NCBI RefSeq assembly: GCF_000178995.1
Contig: NZ_ADVZ01000001.1
Span: forward strand, 1,026,001-1,090,000
Origin: Afipia sp. 1NLS2
GTDB lineage: Bacteria; Pseudomonadota; Alphaproteobacteria; Rhizobiales; Xanthobacteraceae
DNA length: 64,000 nt
Direction of reading: 5' to 3'
Below, one piece after another: positions 50,511 to 58,077 of the stretch. The notes under the pieces are model-generated. The model worked only from the letters and a program-made list of their open reading frames with translations. It had not been told where the DNA came from and did not search any database. Each line of letters starts with the position of its first letter. Within the stretch, counting starts at the first letter, position 1. A program made the position numbers and the translations under genes.

Positions 50511-51197
50511 ATGACCGTAGCTCGCCTGGAGGGAATTCGCGCATGCGTTTTCGATGCGTACGGCACTTTGTTCGATTTCACCTCCGCGGCGGCGAGCTGC
50601 AGCGACCTGCTTGGCGACAAGCTCGATCGGCTGAACACGCTGTGGCGCGACAAACAGCTTCAATATACATGGCTCAGGAGTATTCAGGGGCGGCATGCGG
50701 ATTTCTGGCAGGTCACTGGCGACGCGCTCGATTTCGCGTTGGATGCGCTCGCTATCAACAATCCTGATCTACGCCCGCGGCTGATGGATATCTACCGGAC
50801 GCTCGATGCCTTTCCGGAGGTGCCGGCAACGCTCGAACGTCTGCAGCGGGCGGGCCTCAAAATCGCGATCCTTTCGAACGGCTCGCCCGCCATGCTCGAG
50901 GCGGCGGTCCAGCACGCACGTATCAGCCATCTTATCGACGCCGTTCTGTCGGTCGAAGAGGTCGGCATCTATAAGCCCCACCCAAAGGTCTATCAGCTTG
51001 CGGTCGATCGGCTTGCGCTCGAGCCCACCGCGATCGCGTTCCAGTCATCGAACGCTTGGGATGCTTATGCGGCTTCCGCTTTCGGGATGCGTGTTGTCTG
51101 GTGCAATCGCAATGCTCAGCGTCCGGAGCACCTTCCAGGCAAGCCCGACCGTGTCGTTACAACCCTCGCGGAGCTGCCTGGGATTCTTGGTGCCTAG
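50511..51197 (+). CDS. Haloacid dehalogenase type II
   Basis: This 228-residue protein has the HAD nucleophile motif CVFDAYGTLFDF (D15), the Thr/Ser motif ILSNGSP, YKPHPKVY with the conserved Lys, and FQSSNAWDAYAASAFGMRVVWCNR, which together define L-2-haloacid dehalogenases. It would hydrolyse short 2-haloacids or act on a phosphorylated stress metabolite. AAGGAGG precedes ATG 50511. Why it sits in this operon is not clear. Confidence 0.88.
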   Translation: MTVARLEGIRACVFDAYGTLFDFTSAAASCSDLLGDKLDRLNTLWRDKQLQYTWLRSIQGRHADFWQVTGDALDFALDALAINNPDLRPRLMDIYRTLDAFPEVPATLERLQRAGLKIAILSNGSPAMLEAAVQHARISHLIDAVLSVEEVGIYKPHPKVYQLAVDRLALEPTAIAFQSSNAWDAYAASAFGMRVVWCNRNAQRPEHLPGKPDRVVTTLAELPGILGA

Positions 51198-51219
51198 GTC
51201 AAAATCGCTGGAGAGCACC

Positions 51220-51762
51220 ATGCCAATTCTGCCCTCGTTGCGCCCCGGTTCGAGTCTTCTCGATGTATTCAAGGCTTTCCCCGACACCAGCAAACCGCTG
51301 ATCGAATTCCACGAGCTTCTGCTGCGCGGTTCATCGCCGTTCACTGAAGCGGAGCGCGAACTGATCGCGGCTTATGTATCCGGCCTCAATCATTGCCGCT
51401 ACTGTCACGCCGTGCATACGGCAACTGCTGAGAGGTTGGGCATCCCTCAAGGAGCGGTCCGACAGCTGGTCGAGGGCTGCGAGACCAACGTCATACCTGA
51501 GAAAATGCGGCCGGTCTTACGGTACGCGCAAAAGCTGACCGATCGACCCGACAGCGTGACCAAGGACGATGCCGACGCCATTCTCGCGGCGGGCTGGAAC
51601 GAGACGGCGCTTTATCACACGGTCGCGGTAACAGCACTGTTTAACTTCATGAATCGGCTGGTGGAAGGGCTCGGGATTGAACTCGATCAGGGTTACGTAG
51701 AGCCCGCATCGGAGCGCCTCGCCGATCGAGGCTATCTCCCGTTGATCGCCATGCTCCGGTAG
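51220..51762 (+). CDS. AhpD-like peroxidase-related protein
   Basis: This 180-residue protein has GLNHCRYCHAVHTATAERLG (CxxCxxxH active motif of AhpD-like enzymes) and ALFNFMNRLVEGLGIELDQGYVEPASERLADRGY, typical of 'peroxidase-related enzymes'. It probably resolves thiol peroxides. It lies 22 bp after the HAD gene. It is one of three AhpD-fold genes in this window, with 42718-43296 and 52541-53143. Confidence 0.88.
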   Translation: MPILPSLRPGSSLLDVFKAFPDTSKPLIEFHELLLRGSSPFTEAERELIAAYVSGLNHCRYCHAVHTATAERLGIPQGAVRQLVEGCETNVIPEKMRPVLRYAQKLTDRPDSVTKDDADAILAAGWNETALYHTVAVTALFNFMNRLVEGLGIELDQGYVEPASERLADRGYLPLIAMLR

Positions 51763-51768
51763 TCGCCA

Positions 51769-52050
51769 ATGGATCCGACTCTCTATACTAGGTCCATGAC
51801 CGGCCAGCGCCCGACGCCACGCCTCTTTGCGATTTGCCAATGCTGCGTCTCGGATGGTGTGCCGCGGCGATCATTTATTGTCGCGCTGATCGTCGGAACG
51901 ATCCTCAATCTGATCAACCAGGGAGATGCTCTATTCGGTGATGGCCGGGTCAACTGGGCCAAGATAATTTTGACCTTCGCCGTACCGTACTGCGTTGCCA
52001 CCTATGGCGCAGTCTCCTACCGCCTGACTGCTCCGCGGAGTGCGAGATGA
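51769..52050 (+). CDS. NrtS-type small membrane protein
   Basis: This 93-residue protein carries RRSFIVALIVGTILNLINQGDALFG and LTFAVPYCVATYGAVSYRL, the two-helix signature of NrtS, small proteins linked to nitrate/nitrite transport. The Cys-rich N-terminus (ICQCC) is unusual. ATG 51769 is used; an ATG at 51796 is possible. Its link to metal stress is unknown. Confidence 0.75.
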   Translation: MDPTLYTRSMTGQRPTPRLFAICQCCVSDGVPRRSFIVALIVGTILNLINQGDALFGDGRVNWAKIILTFAVPYCVATYGAVSYRLTAPRSAR

Positions 52051-52062
52051 CGCCCACGGCCA

Positions 52063-52503
52063 ATGTCTCACGATTCTGCTGCGGACCGGCGCGCGGCCAT
52101 AGCTGTTCTGATTATGCGTTTTACGCTCGGCATCTTTCTGCTGCTGTGGAGCGTAGGGAAGCTGGTGGTACCAGGCGCAACGCTTCGGATCGCCGCGCAT
52201 TTCTACGGAATCGCGCTGCCCGAGGCGGCGCCAGCCTTCATGGGATCGGCGGAACTGGCGCTCAGTGTCGCGTTGCTGCTTGGGTTTGCGCAGCGGCCGG
52301 TCTACGGTCTTGCCATTCTCCTGCATGCCACATCGACGCTCGCCAGTTGGCGTCAACTTCTCGATCCGTTCGGCATCGCGAGACCTGGCGACGATTTGTT
52401 CCTCGCCGGTGTCCCCGTACTTGGAGCGCTCATCGCGCTTTATCTGCTGCGCGGGTTCGATATCTATTCGCTAGATGGGTGGCTCCGCCTCCGACGTACT
52501 TAG
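52063..52503 (+). CDS. DoxX-like membrane protein
   Basis: This 146-residue protein has four helices with IMRFTLGIFLLLWSVGKLVVPGATLRIAAHFYGI and ALSVALLLGFAQRPVYGLAILLHATSTLASW, which resembles DoxX-type membrane proteins. It is the second DoxX-like gene of the region and likely belongs to the same stress operon as the AhpD-like genes on either side. The function is inferred only from the fold. Confidence 0.7.
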   Translation: MSHDSAADRRAAIAVLIMRFTLGIFLLLWSVGKLVVPGATLRIAAHFYGIALPEAAPAFMGSAELALSVALLLGFAQRPVYGLAILLHATSTLASWRQLLDPFGIARPGDDLFLAGVPVLGALIALYLLRGFDIYSLDGWLRLRRT

Positions 52504-52540
52504 CTCAGCGACCGCAACCTTCACTTCGGGAGGGTCCCGC

Positions 52541-53143
52541 ATGCCAAGATTGGAACCGTTGTCACTGAATGACGTGAATGATCTAAGGCCGTTGCTGGAA
52601 GCAACCCAGAACCGCATGGGGTTTCTGCCAAATTCGCAACTCATCCTCGCGCGCCGGCCAGAAATCCTTCGAGCCTTTCAGCAGCTTGTTGCCGCTATCC
52701 AAGGACCGACCTCCACGATAACGCCGCAACTCCGCAGCATGGTCGCACAGATGGCGAGCCGTGCTGCCGGTTGCGGATACTGCATGGCCCACGGTGCGCA
52801 TGGCGCCGAGCGCAGTGGCATCCCGCCCGAGAAAGAGGATGCGCTCTGGGAATATGAAACGAGCCCGTTGTTCTCTGAGGCGGAGCGTGCAGCGCTGCGC
52901 GTGGCGCAGTGTGCGGCGCAGGTCCCGAACGCGGTGACAGATGCTGATTTCGCGGCGCTGAAGCAGCACTACGCCGACACTCAGATTGTCGACATCGTCG
53001 CGGTGATCGCGTTGTTCGGCTTCCTCAATCGCTTCAACGATACGATGGCGACGGAGCTGGAAGCTTCGCCGATCGAGGCTGCCAAGCGTCACCTTTCGCA
53101 ACACGGCTGGACCCTGGGCAAGCACGCGCCCGACCCGGCATAA
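52541..53143 (+). CDS. Carboxymuconolactone decarboxylase-family protein
   Basis: This 200-residue protein has MASRAAGCGYCMAHGAHGAERSG (CxxC with following His) and IALFGFLNRFNDTMATELE, the AhpD/CMD pattern. ATG 52541 has GGGAGG upstream. It ends the rightward run that begins at the SigF promoters; after it the strand switches. Confidence 0.85.
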   Translation: MPRLEPLSLNDVNDLRPLLEATQNRMGFLPNSQLILARRPEILRAFQQLVAAIQGPTSTITPQLRSMVAQMASRAAGCGYCMAHGAHGAERSGIPPEKEDALWEYETSPLFSEAERAALRVAQCAAQVPNAVTDADFAALKQHYADTQIVDIVAVIALFGFLNRFNDTMATELEASPIEAAKRHLSQHGWTLGKHAPDPA

Positions 53144-53195
53144 TTCTCGACTTCCTTGTCAAGGCGGCGCTCCCATTTTCCTTGCACCTCAATTC

Positions 53196-54038
53196 TCAAT
53201 CTGAAGCGGAATGCCCGATGCCGCGCTGTTTGTTGATCGTCCAGTCGTAGTCGGCGAACCGCACCTTGTAGTCGGCAGGCACAGCCACCGCGCGATAGTG
53301 ATTGACGTACGCGATTAGGCTTGGCGCCTTGGCGAGAAAATCCTTCGTATAGAAGTCGAAGATCGCCGAGAGCGTGACCGTCCGCGTTTCGCGATCGACA
53401 TGGACATTGCGGTCCTCACCGACGAACTCGCGAGCAGCCGTGTCGAGTTCGCGGTCCAACCCATCGGCGGTGTACGCCGTTCGAGGAAGCCTCGGGCAGC
53501 TCACGCTCATGCAGTTGAGTGCGAAATGCACACGCGGGTCCCCTATCGGCCGGATGACGTCGTTCTCGAGGCTGTAGAGCGAAATCGACCGACCGCCTAC
53601 GACGAACTTCCGAAGATAAAAGAACCTGATCCGGCCGAACCAGTCAAACCGCTCGGGCACCCCGGTGTCGACCACGCCATACATTGCAAGCGCGTTGTAG
53701 GCGTCTATGTAATAGGCCAGCCGAGCCTCTGCGGTCGGAAAGAGGGCCGGCGCCGAGGCCGGATCGACCGCCGCGACGAACTTCACGGCCTCGTCGAGAC
53801 CGGCGCGGTCGTTTGCGAGACCAGAAAAATCGACTCTTCCCCTCGCATCCACATGCCGTTGGAGTACCTGGGTCCACTCAGCTTGCCATGCTTCGATACG
53901 TCGATTCTCCAGCGGGGAGGCCGCGGACGGACTGAGCAGCATGGATGTCAATCCTAGGGCGACCGCAAGTCGTCCCGTATGGGCGCAAATGAGCCTGATG
54001 ATGGTTCGGCTTTGCCAGGAGGCGTCAATCCGCACCAT
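53196..54038 (-). CDS. DUF547 secreted protein
   Basis: This protein of about 280 residues has a signal peptide (GRLAVALGLTSMLLSPSAAS) and the DUF547 domain: AYYIDAYNALAMYGVVD, DWFGRIRFFYLRKFVVGGRSISLYSLENDVIRP and VHFALNCMSVSCPRLPRTAYTADGLD. The conserved Cys-containing NCMSVSCP suggests a thiol-protease-like fold, but the function is unknown. DUF547 genes accompany the TVP38/flavoprotein/glycosyltransferase clusters. The ATG at 54038 overlaps the end of the radical SAM gene; ATG 54113 is an upstream option. Confidence 0.85.
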   Translation of the reverse strand: MVRIDASWQSRTIIRLICAHTGRLAVALGLTSMLLSPSAASPLENRRIEAWQAEWTQVLQRHVDARGRVDFSGLANDRAGLDEAVKFVAAVDPASAPALFPTAEARLAYYIDAYNALAMYGVVDTGVPERFDWFGRIRFFYLRKFVVGGRSISLYSLENDVIRPIGDPRVHFALNCMSVSCPRLPRTAYTADGLDRELDTAAREFVGEDRNVHVDRETRTVTLSAIFDFYTKDFLAKAPSLIAYVNHYRAVAVPADYKVRFADYDWTINKQRGIGHSASD

Positions 54039-55446
54039 CGGCGACTCCCAGCACCTTGTTCTTCCTTCGTAGGCTAGGCGGTGGAAGAGGCCCATGTGCC
54101 GGGAGATCTTCAATGTTCAAGGCCGACTGGCCCGAGACAGGATCCCACCACCCACCCTTATCGGCCCCAGCCTGCTTCAGCGGCCGGAGGATGTACTGGT
54201 CACGTTGTGCATTGTGCAAGCACATCGAAACCGGACCGTCTTGGGTCGCCGCCATGAAGATACAGGCCTTGATACGCTCCGGATCGAGATCGCAGGCGTC
54301 CATGAAGTTATGGACAAAAAACGACAGTTTGTTCGCGCGACAGCGCGCAGCGACAAGGTCGTGCCTCATCTGCCAGAGCTTCCTTAGAAACCAGGGCGCA
54401 CCTTTGGCTACGATTTCGGGATTTGTAGCAAGGCAGCGCAGGAACGTAGCGACGGCACGCTTGCGGCTTTGGCGGTCGAACCGGTATGGGGCGGTGCGGG
54501 CAATGATGAGATTGTAGAGCTCACGATTGTCGAGAACGTCGTAGACATTCCCGTTGGCCACGAAGGTCATTGCATACCGGTTGCACTCGGAATGTCCGGC
54601 ATGGGCAGTATCAAAAGAGATCGGCGTTCTCGTCCCCCTCTCGATTTGCCTGATGACCGAGGCGGTGTTGACGGCCTGAGAGTGCCTGTGCAGAGTCCCG
54701 CGGCCGGTCTGAGCCAGCGGCTGGAACGACGCCAGACGGACAACGTCACTGTTTTCAACGAAGAAGGCCACCACGTCGGGAATCTGATCGACGTTCCCCT
54801 GAAAGACCGTAGTATTGAAGAATACCGACAGCGGCAGCCCGCGAGCCCGCTCGATGTATGTGCGACGGAGATCATTAAGCTCGCGTTCGGTTTGATACCC
54901 GCGGCGGCCTTGCGTCAGGTCGACATGGAACGCAACGTCGATGAGGCCGGCCTCGACAACGCTAATAAGGAGATCGCGGGTAGCCCTGATGCCATTCGTA
55001 AATAGTGCGGGCCGCATGCCGATTTCGCGCAGGCGGCGCACGATCGCGATCAGCTCGTCGCGCTTGCGCAACGTGGGATCTCCGCCCGTGACCTGAACGT
55101 CGACGTCGGAACCATACGTCTCTCGAATCAGCTCGATCCGGCGATAGACCTCCTCGAGCGGCAAATCCTTGACAGCCTCAGAATGCTCCGAGAGGTAGCA
55201 GGCGCCGCAATCGAGATTGCAGCGCTGGGTGATCTCAAGCGCGATGCAGCCAATCGGCAAACGTCGTCCGATGTGTTGAGGGGCGTCCCATTGACCTGTC
55301 TCGATCATCGTCTGTCGGGCTTGGTCCAGCGCCGTTCCTTCGACCTTCGTGCCGCCGTGAAGCCGCCGTGCGTCCTCTGCCGGGGCGATATCAGCGGAGT
55401 CTTCCTTGGGCCTGAGCCCAGCGGGTGCGGACCAGAACTTCATCAT
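54025..55446 (-). CDS. Second radical SAM protein
   Basis: This 473-residue protein has the cluster motif CNLDCGAC within CIALEITQRCNLDCGACYLSEH (about 65-85), DVQVTGGDPTLRK and a helical C-terminal part with Cys residues at KACIFMAA, VSMCLHN and CRANKLSFFVHNFMDACD, which may bind an auxiliary cluster. It belongs to a class often found beside DUF547 and flavoproteins, seemingly for a small-molecule pathway. It is distinct from the first radical SAM protein (35898-36932). Direct coupling to DUF547 by a 14-bp overlap suggests joint function. The product is not known. Confidence 0.8.
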   Translation of the reverse strand: MMKFWSAPAGLRPKEDSADIAPAEDARRLHGGTKVEGTALDQARQTMIETGQWDAPQHIGRRLPIGCIALEITQRCNLDCGACYLSEHSEAVKDLPLEEVYRRIELIRETYGSDVDVQVTGGDPTLRKRDELIAIVRRLREIGMRPALFTNGIRATRDLLISVVEAGLIDVAFHVDLTQGRRGYQTERELNDLRRTYIERARGLPLSVFFNTTVFQGNVDQIPDVVAFFVENSDVVRLASFQPLAQTGRGTLHRHSQAVNTASVIRQIERGTRTPISFDTAHAGHSECNRYAMTFVANGNVYDVLDNRELYNLIIARTAPYRFDRQSRKRAVATFLRCLATNPEIVAKGAPWFLRKLWQMRHDLVAARCRANKLSFFVHNFMDACDLDPERIKACIFMAATQDGPVSMCLHNAQRDQYILRPLKQAGADKGGWWDPVSGQSALNIEDLPAHGPLPPPSLRRKNKVLGVADGAD

Positions 55447-55508
55447 TTAAGATTCGTCAGACCGCCGGGAAAGGTTTCGGCAAGCCTACATGCGGCGGCT
55501 GCGCGCCC

Positions 55509-56858
55509 TCACAGCATGTAACCAATATCGGAGCCGGCTGTCGGATAGGCGAAGATCACCTCTTTCAATCGCGACGCCGGCAGGTCCGCACGGATCGCGA
55601 GCGCGAAAACATTGATGACTTCCTCGGCATGCGGTCCGACGAGATGGGCGCCGAGAATCCGGTCTGTGCCCTCCTCGATGAGGAGCTTGAACCCCGAACA
55701 ATCCTCACCAACACGCCGCGCGGTGTACCAGTCCGTGGTTTTCTCGTGACGGACTCGGAATCGCAAATTCCGCTCGCGGGCCTCTTCTTCGAGCAGCCCT
55801 ACGCGGGCGAGCGGCGGGATCGTGAAGACCACGCTTGCCACGCCTTCGTAGTTTGGGCGCTGATGATTGCCCTCGATCATATTAGCAGCGACCACCGCGG
55901 CATCACGGCTTGCGACGGGGGTCAGCGGCGGTCCGCTCGACGCGGCGTCGCCGGCAGCGTAGACGACAGGGTTGGACGTGCTTTGCAGAAATTCGTTCAG
56001 CCTCAACCGTCCCTTATCGTGCTCGACCTTTCCAGCGGCGAGATCGAGCGCTTCGATGTCAGGCGTGCGACCAGCAGCATGCACGACAAGATCGGCTTCC
56101 AGAGCCGATCCCAATCCATCGGATGCGACGGCGATACGAAAGCCGCTGCCGGTCTTTTCGATCGAATCGACGCGCGTCTTTACACGGGTATCGATGCCCA
56201 GGGCGGCAGATTTCGCCTTGAGCATGCCCACGAGTTCCTGATCGAATTGCGTCAGGATCTCGGGCGATTGCTCCAGGATGGTGACGGCAGCACCGGCCCG
56301 CACAGCGATGTGGGAGAATTCCGCCGCGATGAAGCCGCCGCCGACAAACACCACCCGCTTCGGCAGTTTGTCGAGTTCGAGAAAGTCGGTGCTGGTCGTG
56401 AGAAGCTCCTCACCCCTAATGTCGAGGCGCATCGGCACGGCGCCTGTCGCGATCAGGATGAGGCGCGCCGCCAGCGTCTGATCGCCAACCTCGATTGCCT
56501 GCGGTCCCGCAAAACGAGCTCGGCCGTGAAACGCGTCAATTCCGTTCTTGGCAAGCTCGTCTTCGCGCTGGCGCGGCACCGGGTCGGTGAAGCTCCGCTT
56601 GAACCCAATGAGCTGACGCCAATCGATCGACGGTTCCGCACCGCCGATGCCTTTGCCTCGCAACCGCCGGCTCTGGTCTAGCGCCTCCGCTACACCGACC
56701 AGAACCTTTTTCGGATCGCAGCCGCGCAGCGCGCAGGTCCCGCCAAACGGCAGATGATCGATGAGCGCAACCCGCCAGCCGGCAGATCGGCAACGAAACG
56801 CGGCAGTCGTAGCGGCGACGCCAGAGCCGATAACGACCAGATCATATTGGGTTGGCAT
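55509..56858 (-). CDS. Glutathione-reductase-like FAD/NAD(P) oxidoreductase
   Basis: This 449-residue protein has LVVIGSGVAATTAAFRC, the redox motif FGGTCALRGCDPKKVLVG (CALRGC), VFVGGGFIAAEFSHIA and GAHLVGPHAEEVINVFALAI. The Asp in CDPKK instead of CVPSK is typical of a separate clade of disulfide reductases. It likely reduces a small thiol or arsenical. It heads the leftward group flavoprotein-radical SAM-DUF547. Confidence 0.87.
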   Translation of the reverse strand: MPTQYDLVVIGSGVAATTAAFRCRSAGWRVALIDHLPFGGTCALRGCDPKKVLVGVAEALDQSRRLRGKGIGGAEPSIDWRQLIGFKRSFTDPVPRQREDELAKNGIDAFHGRARFAGPQAIEVGDQTLAARLILIATGAVPMRLDIRGEELLTTSTDFLELDKLPKRVVFVGGGFIAAEFSHIAVRAGAAVTILEQSPEILTQFDQELVGMLKAKSAALGIDTRVKTRVDSIEKTGSGFRIAVASDGLGSALEADLVVHAAGRTPDIEALDLAAGKVEHDKGRLRLNEFLQSTSNPVVYAAGDAASSGPPLTPVASRDAAVVAANMIEGNHQRPNYEGVASVVFTIPPLARVGLLEEEARERNLRFRVRHEKTTDWYTARRVGEDCSGFKLLIEEGTDRILGAHLVGPHAEEVINVFALAIRADLPASRLKEVIFAYPTAGSDIGYML

Positions 56859-56915
56859 CAGCGCCTACCTATTCCCGTTAGACCAAGTGGCTCATGCCAC
56901 TAATCGCTTGTTTGC

Positions 56916-57374
56916 TTATCGAGCATGGGCAGGCTGTGCGTGCTCCGCATGCGCCCAGACTCCATAGATGCCGCCGAGTACGGCCCCATAGATCCAGTGC
57001 AAAATGAGCGCGGCGATTGGCGCCATCATGCCGAGATGCAGGCCTAAGAGTCCGGCGCCCGCCATGGGCATCATCACGACCATCATGACAAGCCAGGCGC
57101 CGGTCGCGAATATGGCACCCCGGAACCAGTGCTGGCCTGGCAGGAATGGGTCAAGCCAAGCATAAAGGGCACCCCACAGGATTGTTCCGATGAAGAAGTG
57201 TGCGAGCCAGCCGACAGCCGGCGACGCGGCGCCGCTCATTTGAGTGATCATCTGGATCGGGTTCAGCTCAGGCATGAGGCCCATATCCTGCTTCATCAGC
57301 ATGATCACGGATAAGACGAGGGTCGCGACGAAGCCGCTCCCGATGCCCTTGGCTATGTTCGTTCCATAGTTCAT
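56916..57374 (-). CDS. DUF6789 membrane protein
   Basis: This 152-residue protein begins MNYGTNIAKGIGSGFVATLVLSVIMLMKQ, has four membrane helices and the motif GWLAHFFIGTILWGALYAWLD, and ends with a His-containing tail (WAHAEHAQPAHAR). GGAGG precedes ATG 57374. The function of the family is unknown; the many methionines in MMMVVMMPMAGAG could fit metal handling, but this is a guess. Confidence 0.75.
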   Translation of the reverse strand: MNYGTNIAKGIGSGFVATLVLSVIMLMKQDMGLMPELNPIQMITQMSGAASPAVGWLAHFFIGTILWGALYAWLDPFLPGQHWFRGAIFATGAWLVMMVVMMPMAGAGLLGLHLGMMAPIAALILHWIYGAVLGGIYGVWAHAEHAQPAHAR

Positions 57375-57751
57375 GACGGGTTGACCTCCACGAGGATTGC
57401 AACGGCCCACGCCGATAAAAGGCGTCATCCAGGACAAGGTTTCCCCCACTTTAACGAGTAAGAGATTGATTTATAACAGTAATACGTCAAAGCGGTATGG
57501 CTCTCAGAACCGAAGGTTTGAGTCGTACGTGCGGGGCCTGACCGATCGACCGAAGCTATGGGATTTGGGCCAACGCAGGGTCACCGCACCGCAGTTCACA
57601 AGCCTTTGGCCACGAGCGCTTCGCCCTCGGTCTTGTTGAACGGTTCGGTGGGAGCGGCTCGAAGGTTACTGGGGCTTGGGCAGCGCCAATCGGGGAACTG
57701 ATCCGGGACCTCATGCCCTGCATGAAAGAGAGATAGGCCGAGGAGACGGCC
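57375..57751. other. Divergent intergenic region without a supported gene
   Basis: This stretch of about 375 bp separates DUF6789 from the copper genes. A frame from about 57590 to 57720 ends MPCMKER on the plus strand but has no start with a ribosome site and no recognised family, so it may be a gene remnant or leader. The AT-rich part (57440-57500) should hold the DUF6789 promoter. Confidence 0.35.
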
Positions 57752-57782
57752 TTGACCTTCCAGGTACTGGAAACCTTACATA
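57752..57782 (+). promoter_or_regulatory. CueR-type promoter of the copper export operon
   Basis: -35 TTGACC (57752-57757) and -10 TACATA (57777-57782) are 19 bp apart, and the spacer contains the perfect dyad TTCCAG-GTA-CTGGAA (57758-57772). This over-long spacing with a central dyad is the signature of CueR-activated copA promoters. Confidence 0.88.
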
Positions 57783-57784
57783 GG

Positions 57785-57800
57785 TTCCAGCTCACTGGAA
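57785..57800 (+). promoter_or_regulatory. Second copper dyad downstream of the promoter
   Basis: TTCCAG-CTCA-CTGGAA repeats the CueR dyad arms with a 4-bp centre, 12 bp after the first dyad and 13 bp before the CopZ-like ATG. It lies in the expected leader, so it may be a second regulator site or an RNA hairpin overlapping the ribosome site. Confidence 0.6.
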
Positions 57801-57813
57801 GGAATACGATTCC

Positions 57814-58077
57814 ATGGTTGAATTGGAAGCAAAGAGCCCCGGAGGCATCACGCTGTCGATTTCGGGAATGACCTGCGTGGGATGCGCCAACACGGTCACG
57901 CGGGTGCTCGCCCGAGTAGCCGGCGTCGACAGCGCGACGGTCGATTTCGCGAGCGGCCGCGCAATGGTTGCAGGCGGTGCGCGCCTGGAAGACCTGATCG
58001 CAGCCGTTACTGCCGCCGGTTATGGCGTGCAGCCACTGCAAGGTATGACTGCAGGAGGACAGCATGAGCGCAGTTGA
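57814..58077 (+). CDS. CopZ-like copper chaperone (HMA domain)
   Basis: This 87-residue protein has an HMA fold with [39 protein letters not shown] (CxxC copper site) and ends in a short tail. It is a cytosolic Cu(I) chaperone that probably feeds CopA. Its stop lies 14 bp inside copA (overlapping start at 58064), so translation is coupled. The CueR promoter is directly upstream. Confidence 0.88.
   Translation: MVELEAKSPGGITLSISGMTCVGCANTVTRVLARVAGVDSATVDFASGRAMVAGGARLEDLIAAVTAAGYGVQPLQGMTAGGQHERS

Noticed and set aside
55425-56681. 418-codon plus-strand frame opposite the flavoprotein gene
   Set aside because: The minus-strand flavoprotein carries FAD and NAD motifs; the antisense frame has none.
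57590-57720. Plus-strand frame ending MPCMKER upstream of the copper promoter
   Set aside because: No start codon with ribosome site and no recognised family; perhaps a remnant, but not supportable as a gene.
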